From Patescibacteria group bacterium (GTDB lineage Bacteria; Patescibacteriota; Saccharimonadia; CAILAD01; GCA-016700035), in NCBI GenBank assembly GCA_030917125.1, contig JAUPVH010000046.1, positions 1-15,469 on the forward strand: a stretch of 15,469 bases of DNA, in the 5' to 3' direction. The translations under genes and the position numbers were made by a program. Below the pieces are notes generated by a model. That model worked only from the letters and a program-made list of their open reading frames with translations. It had not been told where the DNA came from and ran no database searches. This document shows positions 13,389-15,469 of this stretch, piece after piece. Numbering within the stretch: position 1 is the stretch's first letter; each line of letters begins with the position of its first letter.

Positions 13389-13412
13389 AAAAAAGACTCA
13401 AAGGTATGAGTC
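13389..13412 (-). terminator. Second terminator downstream of the tRNA-Asp locus
   Basis: Minus strand: GACTCA-TACCTT-TGAGTC stem (13412-13395) then TTTTTTATT. It stands 13 nt after a repeated tRNA-Asp 3' end, as a tRNA terminator would. Confidence 0.8.
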
Positions 13413-13425
13413 GAGATAAGTACAA

Positions 13426-13443
13426 TGGCGGGCCCGACCAGAT
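13426..13443 (-). repeat. Repeat of the tRNA-Asp 3' end (tRNA remnant or attachment-site-like copy)
   Basis: TGGCGGGCCCGACC-A-GAT (13426-13443) repeats TGGCGGGCCCGACC-G-GAT at 13586-13603, the 3' end of tRNA-Asp including CCA, exactly 160 bp away and in the same orientation, with one mismatch in 18. On the minus strand the copy is preceded by GCCGCTATCT, which aligns to the T-arm with the TTCGA loop missing. It may be a decayed partial tRNA copy or the scar of an integration event. Confidence 0.7.
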
Positions 13444-13444
13444 A

Positions 13445-13551
13445 GCGGCAAAGCCTTCTTCGCTGCAGGCATGCTCGAAGCGGAGCTTCTGTGCATGCCT
13501 TTGCTTCGACGAACCGGCCGATTCGTATCACGAGTAGAAACTCGTCCAAAC
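13445..13551 (-). other. Hairpin-rich spacer between tRNA-Asp terminator and the repeated tRNA 3' end
   Basis: No convincing gene. Three successive inverted repeats: GGCATGC-TC-GAAGC / GCTTC-TGT-GCATGCC (13468-13499), ACGAA...TTCGT around CCGGCCGA (13509-13526), and ACGAGT-AGAA-ACTCGT (13530-13545). On the minus strand these would fold after the tRNA-Asp terminator and before the repeated CCA end. It could be a small structured RNA or a remnant of an inserted element; no good promoter is seen. Confidence 0.5.
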
Positions 13552-13574
13552 TAAAAACACCACCTTAACGGTGG
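13552..13574 (-). terminator. Terminator of tRNA-Asp
   Basis: Minus strand: CCACC-GTTAA-GGTGG followed by TGTTTTTAG, starting 11 nt after the encoded CCA. Confidence 0.85.
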
Positions 13575-13585
13575 AATTCTTAGTT

Positions 13586-13662
13586 TGGCGGGCCCGACCG
13601 GATTCGAACCGGCGATCTCCTCCGTGACAGGGAGGCATGTTAGGCCTCTACACCACGGGCCC
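13586..13662 (-). tRNA. tRNA-Asp (anticodon GUC)
   Basis: 77 nt on the minus strand: acceptor GGGCCCG / CGGGCCC, anticodon stem CCTCC/GGAGG with loop CTGTCAC (anticodon GTC), T-arm GCCGG-TTCGAAT-CCGGT, discriminator G and encoded CCA. Confidence 0.96.
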
Positions 13663-13682
13663 GCGATGAAAGGAACTTGCAT

Positions 13683-13711
13683 ATTTTAGCATTTATCGGC
13701 TATTAGTTCAA
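13683..13711 (-). promoter_or_regulatory. Promoter of tRNA-Asp
   Basis: Minus strand: -35 TTGAAC (13711-13706), 17-nt spacer, extended -10 TGC-TAAAAT (13688-13683), 20 nt before the tRNA. Confidence 0.75.
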
Positions 13712-13929
13712 TGCTAGGGTGGGGTAATGCGTGTCGCACATTTTTATGTTTTACACAGTTGAACACAATTTTCCGAAAGCTGAGTAGTAAATGCCCGAGG
13801 GTTTTAGCGTAATTACAAATGACTACTATTTTTATACAAAAGTGTGAATAATATTCTTGTTCTGATAGCTCTGCTTGAAGGTAAATGATGATATGGCTCT
13901 AGTTTTGTGTAATTTAGATTGCATTTTTG
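13712..13929. other. AT-rich intergenic region without recognised gene
   Basis: Lies between the divergent tRNA-Asp and tRNA-Gly promoters. All frames are short or only shadow the tRNAs; no clear hairpin or repeat was seen. Confidence 0.5.
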
Positions 13930-13958
13930 TTGAGAGGGGTGGGTGATTATGCTACAAT
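13930..13958 (+). promoter_or_regulatory. Promoter of the tRNA-Gly/tRNA-Thr transcript
   Basis: -35 TTGAGA (13930-13935), 17-nt spacer, extended -10 TGC-TACAAT (13953-13958), 24 nt before tRNA-Gly. Confidence 0.75.
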
Positions 13959-13982
13959 TTCTGCGTCCTTCTACAGGAGTAG

Positions 13983-14056
13983 GCGGGTATCGTTTAATGG
14001 TAGGATGCGACCTTCCCAAGGTTGAGACACGGGTTCGATTCCCGTTACCCGCTCCA
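13983..14056 (+). tRNA. tRNA-Gly (anticodon CCC)
   Basis: 74 nt: acceptor GCGGGTA / TACCCGC, anticodon stem CGACC/GGTTG with loop TTCCCAA (anticodon CCC, reading GGG), T-arm ACGGG-TTCGATT-CCCGT, discriminator T and encoded CCA. tRNA-Thr follows after 8 nt. Confidence 0.95.
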
Positions 14057-14064
14057 AGTAATAT

Positions 14065-14141
14065 GCCGGTGTAGCTCAGTTGGCCAGAGCAATGCTTTCG
14101 TAAAGCAGAGGTCGGCGGTTCAAATCCGCCCATCGGCTCCA
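14065..14141 (+). tRNA. tRNA-Thr (anticodon CGU)
   Basis: 77 nt: acceptor GCCGGTG / CATCGGC, D-arm GCTC...GAGC, loop TTCGTAA (anticodon CGT, reading ACG) on stem TGCT/AGCA with an A-G mismatch at its base, T-arm GGCGG-TTCAAAT-CCGCC, discriminator T and encoded CCA. Confidence 0.94.
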
Positions 14142-14176
14142 GATATAAGGCCTTTTTCTAGGAGGGCTTATATCTG
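14139..14176 (+). promoter_or_regulatory. Long hairpin joined to the CCA end of tRNA-Thr
   Basis: CCAGATATAAG (14139-14149) pairs perfectly with CTTATATCTGG (14166-14176), extended by two pairs after a G-G mismatch; the loop holds TTTTT and AGGA. The first arm includes the last three bases of the tRNA (CCA). There is no T-run after the stem, so it is not a textbook terminator; it may act as a 3'-processing signal. Confidence 0.5.
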
Positions 14177-14207
14177 GAATCAAAAGGTCGTTTTCTCTCT
14201 CCAGGAT

Positions 14208-14216
14208 TGGTATACT
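14208..14216 (+). promoter_or_regulatory. Extended -10 promoter of the membrane protein / GT2 pair
   Basis: TGG-TATACT; +1 near 14223, about 8 nt before ATG 14231. No clear -35. The in-frame TTG at 14207 overlaps this element and is rejected as start. Confidence 0.6.
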
Positions 14217-14230
14217 ACAAGGTAGATTGT

Positions 14231-14617
14231 ATGGCGCGCGAAACCCGAAAAAAACGGCTCTTTACGAGCGAATTCTGGCAGAACAACTGGCTTGTGGCCT
14301 TGGTTGTACTGCTGGTTATTCTTAATATTGCTATTACGGCCATGGTTGTTTATCAGGTACGACCTGTGAATTCGCCAGTCCCTACGCGATTCACTAGTTT
14401 TGCGAATTTCGACAAACTCGGTGGTTGGACGAGCTTTTATGTGTTACCGGCAATGAGTTGGCTAGTTTCGTTTACGAATATTTATCTGGCACAACTGGTG
14501 TATAAACGCAGTCGAATAACCAGCGTAGTTATGGTAGTAGCGACGTTTGTGATGGCACTTTTGGCATTTCAGACTTCTTCCTACTTTATTGGAGTGAGCT
14601 ATGGCCCGCGTCAATAG
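14231..14617 (+). CDS. Small membrane protein of unknown function, 128 residues
   Basis: Start ATG 14231, just after a predicted transcription start; the longer TTG frame would begin inside the -10 box. A basic N-terminus (ARETRKKRLF) is followed by three hydrophobic segments at about 20-41, 69-91 and 96-117, with the loop RPVNSPVPTRFTSFANFDKL probably outside and a short polar tail. I recognise no family. Its end overlaps the start of the glycosyltransferase gene by 17 nt in another frame, so the two are translationally coupled and probably work together in the membrane, perhaps as a subunit of the glycan-making enzyme (inference). Confidence 0.8.
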   Translation: MARETRKKRLFTSEFWQNNWLVALVVLLVILNIAITAMVVYQVRPVNSPVPTRFTSFANFDKLGGWTSFYVLPAMSWLVSFTNIYLAQLVYKRSRITSVVMVVATFVMALLAFQTSSYFIGVSYGPRQ

Positions 14618-15469
14618 TCTTTCTGGATCAGGAGTAGAGGCACCGCATAGGGTGGTGCGATTCTTTGAAATTTTGCCAGGGCTTGCAACCTGGACGATGA
14701 TTGTTCTTCCTATCGTTCTCTCAATTTACGCACCAGTGGTGGTGGCATACTTTATTATTGCTTTCGACCTGTTCTGGTTGATGAAGTCATTTAGAATGAG
14801 TTCTGCGCTTCTGGTGGGGCATAGACGATTGCGCATTGCTACGCAGCTCGACTGGGTAGCTCGGCTCAAGCATCTCGAGGCGATGATGGCTGGAGAGGGT
14901 ACTGAAGAGGTGGAGCAGGCTATTGTTGAAGCTAAGCGGGAACAGAGTTTTTTCTGGTTTCTATCTCGTAAGGGGAGACGGCAGAATGAGCAGCTTCAGC
15001 AGTTGCACGTCGAGCTCGATAATCTTAAGAACACACAGGCTTTTCGGAAGCCAGTCAAACCTTCAGAAGTCATTCATGTAGTAATTTTAGCAACATATAA
15101 TGAAACTTTAGAGACCTTGCGGCCTTCAATAAAAGCGCTTGCCCAGGTGAATTACGACTTAAGTAAGATTTGGTTTGTTGTGGCCTATGAAGAACGGGGT
15201 GGAGACGTCGATCGCGAGCGAGTTGCCACTTTACAGCGCGAGTTTAAAGGGCAGTTTGCGCGGTTCTTAAGCTTTGAGCACCCAGATGGCATTGTGGGTG
15301 AAGAGCGTGGGAAGGGGGCGAATATTACGCATGCTGGTCGTGAAGTCCTCAAGGTAATTCGCGATGAAGGTCTGCATATTCCTAATATTATGGTGACTAC
15401 ATTAGATGCCGATCATCGACCTGATCCAGAGTACTTTAACCATCTGACGTATTCATTTGTAACCTCGGA
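14601..15469 (+). CDS. Membrane-anchored family 2 glycosyltransferase (3' truncated by window edge)
   Basis: The frame is open from ATG 14601 to the window end: 289 codons, no stop. GGAG lies 6-7 nt before the ATG, inside the preceding gene. The order is a short tail, one or two hydrophobic segments (about 25-66), a long charged, partly coiled-coil cytoplasmic segment (about 85-150), then a GT-A domain beginning VIHVVILATYNETLETLRPS (157 on). The nucleotide-sugar/metal motif is LDADH (D269, D271), and GEERGKGANITHAGREVLKV (about 235-254) is the usual block between them. This is the layout of processive or membrane GT2 enzymes; the acceptor-binding ED and QxxRW motifs would lie to the right of the window. 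It should use a nucleotide sugar at the inner face of the membrane. Product unknown. Confidence 0.88.
   Translation, partial: MARVNSLSGSGVEAPHRVVRFFEILPGLATWTMIVLPIVLSIYAPVVVAYFIIAFDLFWLMKSFRMSSALLVGHRRLRIATQLDWVARLKHLEAMMAGEGTEEVEQAIVEAKREQSFFWFLSRKGRRQNEQLQQLHVELDNLKNTQAFRKPVKPSEVIHVVILATYNETLETLRPSIKALAQVNYDLSKIWFVVAYEERGGDVDRERVATLQREFKGQFARFLSFEHPDGIVGEERGKGANITHAGREVLKVIRDEGLHIPNIMVTTLDADHRPDPEYFNHLTYSFVTS

Noticed and set aside
13151..13549. Minus-strand ORF of 132 codons overlapping unit B and the hairpin spacer
   Set aside because: It crosses a strong terminator and the unit B promoter and shadows unit B in another frame; no ribosome-binding site or family features.
13445..13585. 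Integron-type attC sites or a CRISPR array in the hairpin-rich spacer
   Set aside because: The inverted repeats differ from one another, lack attC core-site sequences and show no regular spacing.
13813..14133. Minus-strand ORF of 106 codons with MGGFEPPTSALRKH and GNGNRTRVSTLGR
   Set aside because: It is antisense to the tRNA-Gly/tRNA-Thr pair; these peptides are the well-known spurious translation of tRNA genes.
14022..14225. Plus-strand ORF with CSSVGQSNAFVKQRSAVQIRP
   Set aside because: Another spurious translation, read through tRNA-Gly and tRNA-Thr.

Overview
The window looks like chromosomal DNA of a Patescibacteria (CPR) bacterium, most likely Candidatus Saccharibacteria (TM7). This is an inference from gene content and style: short compact genes, a single Xer recombinase, a DedA / M16 protease / oversized NDK cluster, many lysine- or proline-tailed membrane proteins, tRNAs with encoded CCA, standard stop codons, base composition near 50% GC by eye, and several promoters whose +1 falls on or next to the start codon (leaderless mRNAs). 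No 16S rRNA or other phylogenetic marker is present, so the assignment is tentative.

Layout. 3-854 (+): 3' end of a Cys-containing secreted or pilus-like protein running in from the left. 893-1804 (-): Xer tyrosine recombinase, convergent with it across a bidirectional terminator. 1886-3814 (+): O-antigen-ligase/polymerase-like membrane protein with a TPR tail, divergent from xer; both promoters are well formed and both mRNAs appear leaderless. 3863-6401 (+): DedA, M16 zinc protease and enlarged nucleoside diphosphate kinase, tightly packed. 6411-6748 (-): SemiSWEET transporter starting 7 nt after a tRNA-Arg(CCU). 6749-7306: tRNA-Arg-derived fragments, then a GC-rich orphan ORF with its own promoter and terminator. 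7332-7877 (+): membrane PH-domain protein. 7931-10505 (+): three-gene envelope operon of a membrane-anchored parvulin (apparently circularly permuted), a Pro-rich four-TM protein and a pseudopilin-like single-TM protein.

10535-11152 (-): HD-type phosphohydrolase, divergent from a TrmB-family regulator (11263-12024, +). 12024-13412 (-): two consecutive GC-rich genes without recognised family, each a self-contained unit of promoter, Shine-Dalgarno leader, ORF and terminator, with terminator T-tracts running straight into the next TTGACT -35 box. 13426-13662 (-): tRNA-Asp(GUC), its terminator, a 160-bp hairpin-rich spacer and a repeated tRNA-Asp 3' end with a second terminator. 13983-14141 (+): tRNA-Gly(CCC) and tRNA-Thr(CGU). 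14231 to the right edge (+): small membrane protein overlapping a GT2 glycosyltransferase that runs off the window.

Most genes fit envelope biogenesis (glycan polymerisation or ligation, DedA, foldase, GT2, pilin-like proteins). The most unusual material is the punctuated GC-rich single-gene units next to tRNA loci carrying partial tRNA copies, the permuted parvulin, and the tRNA-SemiSWEET transcript arrangement. No CRISPR array, transposase, phage gene or recognisable defence system was seen.
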